64,000 nucleotides of DNA, from the NCBI GenBank assembly GCA_007922305.1, contig ML677333.1:19241555-19305554 (forward strand), read 5' to 3'. The translations under genes and the position numbers were made by a program. The notes under the pieces were generated by a model that was given only the letters and a program-made list of their open reading frames with translations, searched no databases and had not been told where the DNA came from. Shown here piece after piece: positions 49,548-59,800 of this stretch (positions are counted from its first letter, which is position 1; every line of letters starts with the position of its first letter). This DNA comes from Dermatemys mawii. Lineage: Eukaryota; Chordata; Testudines; Dermatemydidae.

Positions 49548-50187
49548 TTCTCTGTTGACTAAGTCTCTGAGGAGGCTGTCATGCATGATTTATTCCAGGA
49601 ACCCCCAATACAATACAAGAAAATTCTTATGCTAATTACATGTAGTATAACTACACTTGTTTCCAGAAGAACACGACATAACTACACTTTCTTGCAAATC
49701 TACCACTTTGGGAACTTGTCCACATTCCATTGTATACCTTAGCTTGCTAAATTCTTCCTAATATGGCACATATGCATAGCCGTCCCATTATGCATAAAGA
49801 AAATGATACTTGGTGATACAGAAAAGGACCTTCTGCATGGCCATAGTGGATGACAGAGCAAAAAGTTCTAAAAGAGTTAGCACTCAGACTGCATTTGGAA
49901 AACAAACTGTAGTATATGTGCAAACACACATTTTTACATTCCAGGCGTGCCTGGAAAAGTTTAACGTGAAGGAAGTGACTTTTAAATGCTGTCCCAGCCT
50001 GTGCTGCTCTTGAACAAATAAAGGAGAGATACTGGAGAAATGAATGATGTAGTCTAGTCTCTTTTCAAAGTGCTCTCAGAGGGAACAGAACACTTTTTTC
50101 AGTTAATTACCTAACTAACCTAATAGTGGTGAAATGCTGCATTCCCATATTTATATGCCAGTCCCTATTCTGCTTGCAATGTTACAC

Positions 50188-50462
50188 TTAGGGCATGTCT
50201 ATGTTTACCTCTGGAGCAATCATTCCAGCGGGAGTCGATTTATCGCATCTAGTTAAGACATGATAAATTGACTGCTGAGTGCTCTCCCATTGATTCCAGT
50301 ACTCCGCTTGAGTGAGAAGCTCAGACAAAGTCAATGGGGGAGCATCAGCAGTTGGTCTACTGCAGCGGAGACATGGTGGTAAGTAGATCTAAGTACGTTG
50401 ACTTCAGCAACTTCACAGTTGTTCACCTAGTTGAAGTTGTATAACTTAGACTGATTCACTCC
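50188..50462 (-). mobile_element. MITE family A, copy 3
   Basis: Reverse-oriented relative to copies 1, 2 and 4: it starts ttagggcatgtct, has 'gtcgatttatcgcatct' early and the 'acttcagcaact' and 'agttgaagt' hairpin arms late. Its arms are more diverged than in copy 2. It ends about 140 bp from the SNTG2 exon at 50605 and is followed by a C-run. Confidence 0.7.
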
Positions 50463-50604
50463 CCCCCCCCCACACAAATATTGTTTCATTCTTACATGTG
50501 TCTTATTTGATAGAATACCCCACATTCTGATAATCTCATATTTTGATTATTTGGGAACATACACACATATAGAGTTGCAAGCACATAGATATAGAAGTAC
50601 TTAC

Positions 50605-50742
50605 ATCTGTACTGTGATCACTTCCACTAATACAGATGACATCTTGTTTTTGAATTGTTAGTACTTCTTTTGTAAGCTTCAGTTGGATGTCATAGGCATT
50701 TTCAGATCCTTCATCATATAACAATGCAATGCCTGTTTTAGT
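50605..50742 (-). CDS. SNTG2: SNTG2 internal coding exon, N-terminal PH-like region (46 codons)
   Basis: This exon encodes part of the N-terminal region of gamma-2-syntrophin, a cytoplasmic adaptor that joins dystrophin and dystrobrevin complexes to signalling and channel proteins. The frame is open for all 46 codons. It reads TKTGIALLYDEGSENAYDI, then LKLTKEVLTIQKQDVICI, which I recognise as closely matching vertebrate SNTG2 (the human protein has TKTTIALLYDEESENAYDI). On the minus strand the exon follows an acceptor, tttccacag, and ends at a consensus donor, gtaagt, so both boundaries are in phase 0. It lies in the first part of the split PH domain, ahead of the PDZ insertion. The stretch ending SDHSTD is the variable linker before the PDZ and differs from mammals. 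The initiator codon must lie in an earlier exon, upstream on the minus strand, that I do not see here. The gamma-1 paralogue is less likely, because its matching segment is clearly different. Confidence 0.96.
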
Positions 50743-51309
50743 CTGTGGAAACAAAGTACAAAAATACAAATAAAATAGTTTAAGTACAGGAGTAGTTTAC
50801 GTTGATAAATAATAAAAGGTCTTTTCATTTCAATAGCTTTTGTACAAAATATGTATTGATTAAAACACTAAGTGGAAGATCAGCTTGCTTTCTGAGGTTT
50901 TAAATGGATTCAAATGCTCTTTCAAGGGCCTGATCTTCATTCACACAAAGGCCTATTTACAGTTATCTGGCAGCGTAGATGAGCCTTAAAGTGTGTGTAA
51001 GTGTAATTCATTCCTACTTTAAGATCTCTTTCCAATGCCGGGAGGAGAAGTGGGTTCAGTGGAGTGTTTTGTTTTGGAAGGATTTTTTGTTTGTTTGCTT
51101 GCTTTAAATATACATGCTGCGATGTGTTTTCATTAGAGAAGGCCAGGTTTAAATGCACAGTGTACGTGGAGCGGGCAGTGGTGAGGCTTGTGATGGTCTT
51201 TCATTCCTGGGGGAGTTCATTCCAGAGTCTCAGACTGATCCTCAAGAAAGTTCGGTCTCTGACAGAGATGGGCTTTACCTTTACTGTCCAGAGTTCGATT
51301 GTGCTAGAA

Positions 51310-51592
51310 CAGCGGTCTCCAAACTTTATGAGATGAAGGCCATATTAGATTTTTGAAGGGGCTTCGTGGGCCAAAGTGACTGTGAAAAAATTCAATATAT
51401 GCAAATATATGCAAAATCCACCCCCCCTTTGCTCTCCGGCTGCTGATGCCCCTCCCCCCCGCCCTTTACTCCTCCGGCCACTGCCACAGGGGCACTCATC
51501 CTTCTGCGCATGGGGCCTGCTCAGCTGGAGGACTGGACAAATCGAAGCCGCAGGCCGGATCCGGGCTCCGGGCCGTAGTTTGGAGACCATTG
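51310..51592. mobile_element. GC-rich non-autonomous hAT element
   Basis: Termini cagcggtctccaaac and gtttggagaccattg are inverted repeats. The flanks tgctagaa (51302-51309) and tgctacag (51593-51600) are a probable 8-bp duplication (6/8). The interior 51420-51590 is strikingly GC-rich compared with the surrounding intron and creates several spurious ORFs. Confidence 0.82.
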
Positions 51593-52544
51593 TGCTACAG
51601 GACTAACATTTTACATCCCAATTTTTTATATACACAAACACACACATTATATATTTCAATATGTGAAAGTCAAACTAGATGTCCACTTCTGAAGTTACAA
51701 AAGACTTAAATGTTATGTATCACAGTGAATGAAAGTACACTGTCATCAGAATATAAAATGGTAAGCTACACTGAATAACTGAAATATGCTAGTTTTCCTA
51801 TTAAAAGCCATCAAAATATAGCTGGAGCCAAAATAAAAAAGTATGTTTTCAAGTTTTCTGTATATGATTGTGTACAGCATATATTACATAAAATAAAAAG
51901 CAATGTGACATAATGCCACCTGAAATGTCTAAATACATTAAAAACAGAAAAATTAACATTTTCATATTTTGGTCCTCCCATTTGTCTCCAGTGTGAGAGA
52001 TTTGGTTTAATAATGTTTGCACAATAAGGACCAAAATATCTAGCTGGTAATGTCAATGGATTAGAACATTTTCAGAAGATAATGAGCTATAGACAGATGA
52101 TTCTATTTGCATTCTATATAGCAGAGAAAACCCAAAACATCTATTTTCAAAGCAGAAATGAGTGATTCTATTTGAGTTACAACATTTATCGGTCTAGAAA
52201 TTTCTAATCTGCCCTTCACAATGGTATCAACATGCTGTGACTGTTTTTATTCCTACTATACCAGACAGTTGATGTACACATATTCACACTGTCTGATAGA
52301 TGCTGGTGCAGTAGAACATCTGTAACATTCACAAGGGAAAACATTTTCATGTCCACAATGAGTCATATTTTAACTCATTTAGTGCCTTTTTTTAGTCCCT
52401 GATTTGGTATTTTGATTTTTTTTCTTTGAATGATTTAGGTGCTAGCACATTAGGATCCCATCACAACCATGTGCAATGAAATTAATTAATTTGTGCTCTA
52501 TTGACTTTACAGGACCAGATTGCAAACATCATATTGGAGGTTCG

Positions 52545-52745
52545 TAGATTTTAAAGTCAAATGAAAGCAACTATAATCATATAGTCTGACCTCTTGCATG
52601 AAACAGACCACAGCATTTCATTTAACGATTCCTATTGTGGAGGAAATTATTGTGCCCTGCTATGTAATGAACAATATCAAGCCCAATAATCTGTGATCCA
52701 GTTCGATCATTTCCTTTAAAAAGACAGTATTAAATTTCACATGCT
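52545..52745 (-). mobile_element. CR1 LINE 3' end, decayed
   Basis: The plus strand has 'gtagattttaaagtcaaa', 'atcatatagtctgacctct', 'aacagaccacagcatttca' and 'atcaagcccaataatctgtg', in the same order as the complement of other CR1 tails (compare 22337-22690). Confidence 0.65.
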
Positions 52746-52916
52746 TTTTTATCGGATTTTTGTGTTTTATATTATATTAAAAAGAAATAAGCCCTTTGCA
52801 TTCAATGCACATTACTCAAAAGGTACATAAAATTTGGGACTTCAATTGTTTGATAATATTTTAATTCCTGTACCATTAAAGAGGACGCTCTTTGGTGGTG
52901 GTTGGTGAAGGATTAC

Positions 52917-53182
52917 GCCTGGCCTACATTAGAAAATTAAATTGGTGTAACTACACCTTAGTGCTGTAGTTAGGCTAACCTAAGTCCCTGTCTAGGCAGT
53001 GGTAAGTCAACAGAAGAACTATTCCATCAATCCAGCCATCACTTCTCAGGAGGTGGATTATCTATGCCACTGGGAGAATCCCTTCTGTCCACACACATAG
53101 TTTTTACTCTGAAGTGCTACAACGGCACATCTGCAGCAGCACAGCTGTGCCACTATAGCATTTAAATTGTAGACAAGCCGTC
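52917..53182. mobile_element. MITE with gcctggcctaca termini
   Basis: The left end gcctggcctacattagaaaa and the right end ttgtagacaagccgt are inverted. The interior includes 'ttggtgtaactaca', 'gtagttaggctaacctaag' and 'atctatgccactgggagaa'. The related fragment is at 49430. Confidence 0.65.
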
Positions 53183-54364
53183 AGTGTCCATTAGGGAGGA
53201 GTGAAAGAAGCACAAAGCTGTCTGAGAAGGATGTAATGGTTCTTTCACTTCCTAACATTCTAAAGTTTTCAGTACCTTGATATTATCAATACTGATCAGA
53301 TGATTTACTATTTTTTTTTTGTAAGTGACTGTATAGGCAGTACTGGTAAATAAAACCAATGGCCTATGCAACTGCAGATATTTTTAATATGTGGAAGAAC
53401 ACCTTTGTAAAATCACCTTACTCAAATTCGATTTTATTCATACAATATTCCATTTTCGTTATATTTGACCCCGAAAGCCCAGCATTGCTACTACTTGCAC
53501 AGAGACCCCATGAAAGAACAGAATTCTGCAAAACACTCTACATAATCTCATGGCAGCACAATGACGACTAGTAATAGCTACATGTGTTTTATAGTAATCC
53601 AGTCAAAATACCCCGAACTTCTATTTGTAATAGCTTATTTGGTAATGAATGGAATGTGTGGAGTAACTGATTGAATTCCTTAGCATTTTCCATCACACCA
53701 TTTCAACTGAAACTCTGAATGGAGCTCCTCTCTTCGTATTAGGACCCATTACTCACCTCACACTCCATCCAGCTCTTGATGTGATCTAAGGTGACATGCA
53801 GCAATATCTTATTTGTTTTCCAAATCAATAAGATTAATGTAGATTTCTTTCAGCCCTTCTAGTTTGCCTTTTTAGATCATTATAAATGGTTGTGTATCAG
53901 ATTTCAGGCATTTACCTGTTCACTCAGTGTGTTAATAGATGCCACAAGTAAAGTAATTTTATATGCACCAGTCAGGACCTTGTTAGGACAAATTGCCTTT
54001 TCGAACTAGCTCATTTTAATAAGGACTTTGTCTTTGCATGTACGGGCATATACTCCATGATAGCTATCCTAATGTTCATTGCATTTTTAGTGTAAAAACA
54101 AGTCTCTATTCAGAGTAGTACAGCCACCTCAGCAGCTGACTCCAGAAAGGTCTGAGGCTATGAAAGATGCTTCAGAGGAAGATGTATCTCCTCAACAGTG
54201 ATAACCATGATGAATTAGGCATCATGGGATGGATTTTTCAAAGTATTTAGGTGTCTAAAGCTACAACTAGATACTTAATGGGATTTTAAAACGCCTCAGT
54301 GTCTGACGTCCATTGAAACCAAGTAGGTGCCGATGCACTTTTGAAAACCCCACCAGCTGCCTAT

Positions 54365-54640
54365 GTATCCCACACACCTCTTGGGTGTGGTACTCTGTCT
54401 CCTCCCGTGTCACCAAGACCACTTAGAGATTAATGAGTCTACTCCTCAGCCTTAGCTAAGGGTCATGTGTGTTTAGCTCATACAGTAGAGGCTCATGCAC
54501 TAAACTTCAGAGGTTCCAGGTTCAATCCAAATGACAACAAGGGTCTGTTGGCACTACAAGTGGAAGTTCATCTGGAATTTCAACAGGAAAGTCTCAAAAG
54601 CTCTGGATGTGCTTTCTCAATTACAGGAAGTTTGTAACCT
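54365..54640 (+). repeat. tRNA-derived SINE-like repeat, copy 1
   Basis: Contains an A-box-like segment (tagctcatacagtagagg near 54476) and a B-box-like ggttcaatcc at 54519-54528, with 'gcactaaacttcagaggttcc' between, laid out like a tRNA 5' D arm to T arm. It is preceded by 'cttgggtgtggtactctgtc' and 'accacttagagattaatgag', which recur in copy 2. It looks like a tRNA-derived SINE or a repeat that has captured one. Confidence 0.6.
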
Positions 54641-55000
54641 ACACACCCCCCTTGGTGTGGTACACAGTTCACTCTAGTGCTGTGGTTCTCAACTGATGGT
54701 CCATGAACCACTGGTGGTCCATGGTGACTTTTTAAAAATAAATTAAAAATAGGAGGTGGTCTGCAAAAATGTTTTGATTGGCCTGGTGGACTGTGGACTG
54801 AAACAAGTTGAGAACCATTGCTCTCATCGCACCTAGACCACTTAGAGATTAATGAGCCTGTTCTGCAGCCTCAGCTAAGGACCATAGGGCTTTTACATCA
54901 TTCACTAAGCTCCCGAGGTCCCGGGTTCAATCTTTTCTGCCAATGACCAGGGTCTGTCAGTATTATGCCTAGTTGCCCCTTTAGGTGCTTTTGAATATCT
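54640..55000 (+). repeat. tRNA-derived SINE-like repeat, copy 2, split by a hAT
   Basis: The same sequence order as copy 1: 'cttggtgtggtac', 'accacttagagattaatgag', 'cactaagctcccgaggtccc' and a B-box-like ggttcaatct at 54924-54933. A hAT element (54680-54820) interrupts it between the first two phrases. The two copies lie in direct orientation about 400 bp apart. Confidence 0.6.
54680..54820. mobile_element. 141-bp non-autonomous hAT element
   Basis: The ends ctgtggttctcaact and agttgagaaccattg form a near-perfect inverted repeat. The flanking octamers ctctagtg and ctctcatc match at 5 of 8, so the target duplication has decayed. The interior has paired 'ggtccatg' and 'tggactgtggac' words. 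Confidence 0.75.
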
Positions 55001-55345
55001 GTCTGGGTAACTGCTTATGATCCTACTGAGTAAACAGATGGACTTCCTACCTTGCTTCATATAGAGTATGGTCCAAAATTACTCCCACCTGGAGTTTTCC
55101 AATTACCCTTTTTGATCCAAGTGGTGTGTCAAAATTTGGGGCCCCGCGGATTTTTTCCACGAGGAGGAGAAATTGATGGTAGAGTCAGGTGTTTCTTTGG
55201 TGCACTCCTGTTTAGTTACAAAGAACATACAAAGCCATTTTCCTGAATACAGGAGAAACCAAACAACAGGAGACAGTTTCTTTGTTCATAGCTCTAATCC
55301 ACTTTCAGTCAGCACTTAGGCCTTGACTACATTATGGAGTTAGAT

Positions 55346-55672
55346 CAAGGGTTGGCAACGTTTCAGCAGTGGTGTGCCAAGTCTTCATATATTCACTCTC
55401 ATTTAAGGTTTCGCGTGCAAGTGACACATTTGAACATTTTTAGAAGGTCTCTTTCTATAAAAGTCTATAATATAGAACTATTGTTGTATGTACAGTAAAT
55501 AAGGTTTTTAAAATGTTTAAGAAGCTTCATTTAAATTAAATTAAATTGCAGAGGCCCCCGGACCGGTGGCCAGGACCTGGGCAGTGCGAGTGCCACTGAA
55601 ACTCAGCTCACGTGCCGCCTTCAGCACCCGTGCCGCCTTCGGCACCCGTGCCATAGGTTGCCTACCTACCTG
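55346..55672. mobile_element. 327-bp hAT element (family of 28548-28853) nested in a MITE
   Basis: The start caagggttggcaac and the end ggttgcctacctacctg are inverted. The exact duplication agttagat flanks it at 55338-55345 and 55673-55680. It shares the whole interior with 28548-28853, plus a local tandem duplication of a 'gtgccgccttcggcaccc' type unit near 55613-55650. Confidence 0.9.
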
Positions 55673-55896
55673 AGTTAGATCAAAGTAAGGCAGCTTATGT
55701 CAAACTAAGTCTGTAAGCATCTACACTAAAATGTAACTACCACCCACGTAACTTGCCCACTAATAACACTTAACACCACTTTCACAAGAAGTATAGCACT
55801 TAGGTCAATGTAGTTAGGTTGATGCAGTATCAGTGTAGACACAGTGTTGATTACATTGCTGCCTTTCAGAAGCTGTCCCACAATGCCCCAGACTGA

Positions 55897-56035
55897 CATA
55901 AGAATATAAGAGTGGCCATACTGGGTCAGACCAAAGGTCGACCTAGCCCAGTATTCTGTCTTACAACAGTGGCCAATGCCAGGTGCCCCCGAGGGAATGA
56001 ACAGAACAGTTAATCATCAAGTGACCCATTGCCCG
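55897..56035 (-). mobile_element. CR1 LINE 3' end nested in a MITE
   Basis: The plus strand starts 'cataagaatataagagtggcc', then 'tactgggtcagaccaaagg', 'agcccagtattctgtctta' and 'ggccaatgccaggtgcccc'. This is the complement of a CR1 3' terminal region. It splits the outer MITE between 'gccccagactga' and 'ttgcccgcttctgg'. Confidence 0.7.
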
Positions 56036-56314
56036 CTTCTGGCAAACTGCTTGACAGCTAAATTGGTTCAAGAGCTCCTGGTGAGAACATGCAATGTTGA
56101 CAAAAGGAGCAGAGTGTGGATATGCAAAAGCAATTTAATTACTTCAATGGCTGTACATTGAGGTATCTTGAGTCTATTTAATTTTGTAATGTAGACTTGC
56201 CCTTAGCCCAAAAACTCTTTTTCTAGGCTTTACTCAGGGCCATGTGCTCAGTGCTTCTTCTGGCTTTGTCTGCTATTTATGTCTCTATGTGTGTTTCTGT
56301 ACTATGTAGTGTAG

Positions 56315-56630
56315 TTGTAGCTGTGTCTATCCCAGGATATTAGAGACACAAGGGGTTTGTTTGGTTTTTTTGGACCAACTTCTGTTGGTGAGAGAGACAA
56401 GCTGCTGTGCCACACAGAGCTCTTCTTCAGGTCTGGGAAAGCATCACAGTAAAATGCAAGATGGAACAATTTTTTAGCATAAGTAGCAAGCACATATTCT
56501 TCTAAAGAACTATTCAAGGTAGAGTGGCCTGTTAACACCTCTGCAGTCATAGGACAAATGGTGTGTGTGTGGGGAGGCATTAGTGAGTTATAGATTGTTG
56601 TAATAAACCTAAAATTCAGTGTCTCTGGGT
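56315..56630 (-). repeat. Interspersed repeat, possibly a Penelope-like 3' tail
   Basis: On the minus strand it reads 'gacctgaagaagagctctgtg', then 'gcttgtctctctcaccaac' and 'agaagttggtcc'. This is a repeat common in reptile genomes, which I associate, without certainty, with Penelope-like 3' ends. It is immediately followed at higher coordinates by a CR1 tail. Confidence 0.5.
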
Positions 56631-56649
56631 TAAAAAAAAATAGATAAGT

Positions 56650-56845
56650 TCACAGAGGATAGGACTATCAGTGGTGTCTGTTTGCCAGAAGGTGGGGAAT
56701 GGGCGACGGGATGGATCAGTTGATGATTAACCATTCTGTTCAATCCCTCTGGGGCACCTGGCATTGGCCACTCTCAGAAAACAAGATACTATGCTAAATG
56801 GACCTTTGGTCTGACCCAGTACCTCTGTTCTTGTATTCTTCTACT
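56650..56845 (+). mobile_element. CR1 LINE 3' end
   Basis: The plus strand ends 'ggacctttggtctgacccag', then 'tctgttcttgtattctt', a CR1 3' terminus with imperfect 'ttcttatg'-type repeats. Upstream 'ccctctggggcacctggcattggccac' is the complement of the tail seen at 55897. It is truncated at the 5' end. Confidence 0.75.
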
Positions 56846-59800
56846 GGGAGTAATGACCCACTTGTTGAAAATCACTGCATTACTGCACTGGGTGAAATCA
56901 ACCCCAAGTGGATAAAGCCTGAGAAACTGGGCTCTATGATGTGGCTGTAAGTGAAATCTACCATTCACGCCATGTTGGGGACAGGGTGTAGGTCTTTAGC
57001 CTCTCTTATACATCCTAGTCAATATTCACACCAATTATGTGGAGTGCTATTGCCAATGGATCTTTGTAAATATGTATTCTATGAGCCCTCACCTGGCCCA
57101 TTCCAACAAGCTTTTGCTCTGAGGCACTTCTGTGTGCCTGCAGCTGCTTCTCATAATCCTAGTGAGTGCTTTTTTGTAGTGTAGATCATTTTCTCTTCCT
57201 CTGCACCATGAATTTCACCCGTAATAAATATTTATATACTTGTTGTCTCAGTGATACTGTTATTGGAAATATATTTATAGAAGAGCTTCCTCAGTAAAAG
57301 ACAAAATCACTTTGCATCATACTTGCACTGCATTGCTCTCATACTACAGGATTTAAAGGTCACTTCAAAGTTCTTTTAATCACCAATAGCTATTTATCCT
57401 GCCTCAAAGACCAGATTATTATGAGTGACTAAAACTCTGAATTGGATATTCTCATATGGAACAACAAAAGTCAATACATCTTGGGCTTTAGTATTATTGT
57501 TAAAGTTGACTGCAGAACAATTCCATTTGTGGCAACTTTCAAGGTTTTGAAATTTGTTTTCATTCCACGTTGGAATAAAAATAAAACCTGTGATATGGGT
57601 TCAAGTTCCTATTATGCCTGATTCAGAGCAGTTATCTATCACAGATTGAGCAGAGCAGGGGCTTGAACCTCACTCTCCTACGTCCCAAACCAATGCCCTT
57701 TTAAGCAGGTGAATAGTCACACTTTTGTGGGGAATTTTCCTGGCTTCTATACTATCCAGGTGGAATTGGATGGTGAAAGGATCCGAGTCTCCATCTAACT
57801 CCCTTTACTCAGACCTCAAGGTTTTCTCTTTCTCTCCTTCATACAGCAGAGTCCTTGTAAACAGGATAAGGCTGGGCTCAGGATCCTTTAAGTGTCCCTC
57901 TGTTTGGATGAACTCCACTGTGGCAGTACAATACTTCCTTGTTAAAAGGATCCTGTCTTTATTTCATACCTAAATTCTATATATTGCTCTAGTTTAGTTT
58001 TAAATATCCATTCTATATAATCCCAGCTAATACTATGAATTGCCATAAAACTCTAAAACCAGGTGGCTAGATCATTATGTTTCAATTAAAACACAAAACC
58101 ACCACCCTCAACCTCTCCCTCCATGCCCATCACCCCCACTCTAGAAAAAAGAAACCAAGAACTGGAAAAAAAATATTTGAGAGTAAAAGAACTGAGTTAG
58201 AGCTGAGACATAAAAATACATTGTCCAACAAAATAAATGGTCAGTACAGTCACACCAAAACCAAACTACAAAATCCCATTAATGAGCACAAAGCAAAAGC
58301 ATTATATTATAGTTACATTATGAACAAAGCAGTTTGATTACTTGCTCATAATGAAAAAAATACTGCTATGTAAAATAATATAGTTACAAACAAATGGCTA
58401 ACTCACATACAGGTGGTTATCAAATCAAATGAAGTCAGATGCAAGAGTATTTTTTTTTTCAATCAGTCATTATATTCATCAAAGGTAGGAATATCAGAAG
58501 ACTACAGAAGCAACTTGCACTTCAGTTGTATGTTCTTTCAGATGAACCAAAGGAAAAGGTTTGTGCCTGTATTGAAGCTACAGAAATCAATGAAAAACAT
58601 GGCCAAGAACAAAGTGTGCTTTCTGTAGAATATTTGATGACATCAAGAGAGAAGCATCTCCCCAGTTTTCAGCCAAGTGTTTAAGTTAAGGATTAAGGGC
58701 TCTCATTCAACAGAAAAGCAGTCTTTTAAAAGAAAAATTATACCACAAGAGGAAAAGATCAGGGTCTGCATGGACACATTGCATAATGAAAATATATCCC
58801 AAAATGCTGGGACATACTTTATGTGGGATAATCATTATTTGACAAAGAAAATATACATATAAACTGAATGTAGGTTGTGGAAAAGACCATTACTGCAGGG
58901 CAGGCTATCAGTGCACCAAAGGCATTGAATGGACTATTTGAAATGAGTCCTTGTGAGGTTTGACTGCAACTGTGGCCATTAAAAGTGAACTATGTGGAAA
59001 AAAATATCTTTCACAACATGCTACCACTTCTGTTGGCTAACAAAACAGTGTTACAAAGTTCAGAGATGAGGCTAGCACTCATTGGCTAGAAGCTGTAACC
59101 ATTATAAAATACAAACTCCCATGTAACTCCCAAATGAATCTCACTCTTACTGTGTGAGATTCTTACATCTCAGAAGACAGATTTCTTCTTCTTAAACTGT
59201 GCAAACATTATGGTCATTAGTAGACTATGATGAATACTAGAATGAAATTCTGCTGGAATCCGTGGTGTGAATGGAAAATACAACAAACCTAGATCTTGAA
59301 TAAATACATATATTTCTTAGGTAGACAAAGTATTTTCTTTATGCGATTATTACCCTTTTTGCATACGAAGCTCTCAGAAACCGAAGTGTTTTGCATAACA
59401 GAAAGATTTGGAACTTGAAAGGTTAATTCTTTTAAAGGTTAAGGCCACAATTTAGCAAACATCATTGACTTTAATGGGACTACATAGGTAAGCGTGTGCT
59501 TAAATGCTTTACTGGATCAAGCGCCCTAGTGCTCAGCACTTTCGAAGATCAAGCCCAAAGAAAAGGTCACTATATTATTGCAGATGACTATGAAGAAACT
59601 TGTGATTCATGAAATATTTTAAGAGCAGAGCGATACTGTTAAAAAGTATTCACTGAATAAATTATTCAATGAAAAACCAAACATTTGTTGAATTTGACAA
59701 ATACTACTTGACCAATTTACGTAGTTTTTAAAAAATCCCTATGTTGCAAAAGAATTTAGTAAGAGGGAACACTACTCTGTTTGCAGGATTCAATACTTGC

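Larger units (their letters stand above)
32347..50604 (-). other. SNTG2: 18.3-kb SNTG2 intron between the PH-like region and PDZ
   Basis: A phase-0 intron that starts gtaagt. It contains the foldback hAT at 34668-36948, the Penelope-like element near 38741-39475, CR1 tails and the RTE-type LINE near 45570-46520. In 32460-34660, 37000-38730, 40400-45060 and 46530-49040 I see no supportable gene. 33610-33800 looks like an old MITE (repeated 'gaactttg' and 'ggatcc' words), and 44110-44350 is somewhat GC-richer and unassigned. Confidence 0.85.
55319..56207. mobile_element. MITE carrying two nested insertions
   Basis: The outer element starts 'ttaggccttgactacatta' and ends 'gtagacttgcccttag'. Its segments are about 55319-55345, 55673-55896 ('gcagcttatgtcaaac', 'gcatctacactaaaatgt', 'agctgtcccacaatgcccca') and 56036-56207 ('gagctcctggtgagaacat', 'gcaatttaattact'). 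They join in order once the hAT at 55346-55672 and the CR1 tail at 55897-56035 are removed. Confidence 0.7.

Noticed and set aside
51345..51709. Pro/Gly/Arg-rich ORFs suggesting a GC-rich first exon
   Set aside because: They lie within the hAT at 51310-51592, bounded by inverted termini and a near-duplicate octamer; no SNTG2 N-terminal sequence is present.
54460..54535. A functional tRNA gene
   Set aside because: Only A- and B-box-like motifs are seen within a repeat present twice; no full acceptor stem or complete cloverleaf could be drawn.
56302..56580. 92-codon minus-strand ORF
   Set aside because: It falls in the interspersed repeat at 56315-56630 and shows no domain.
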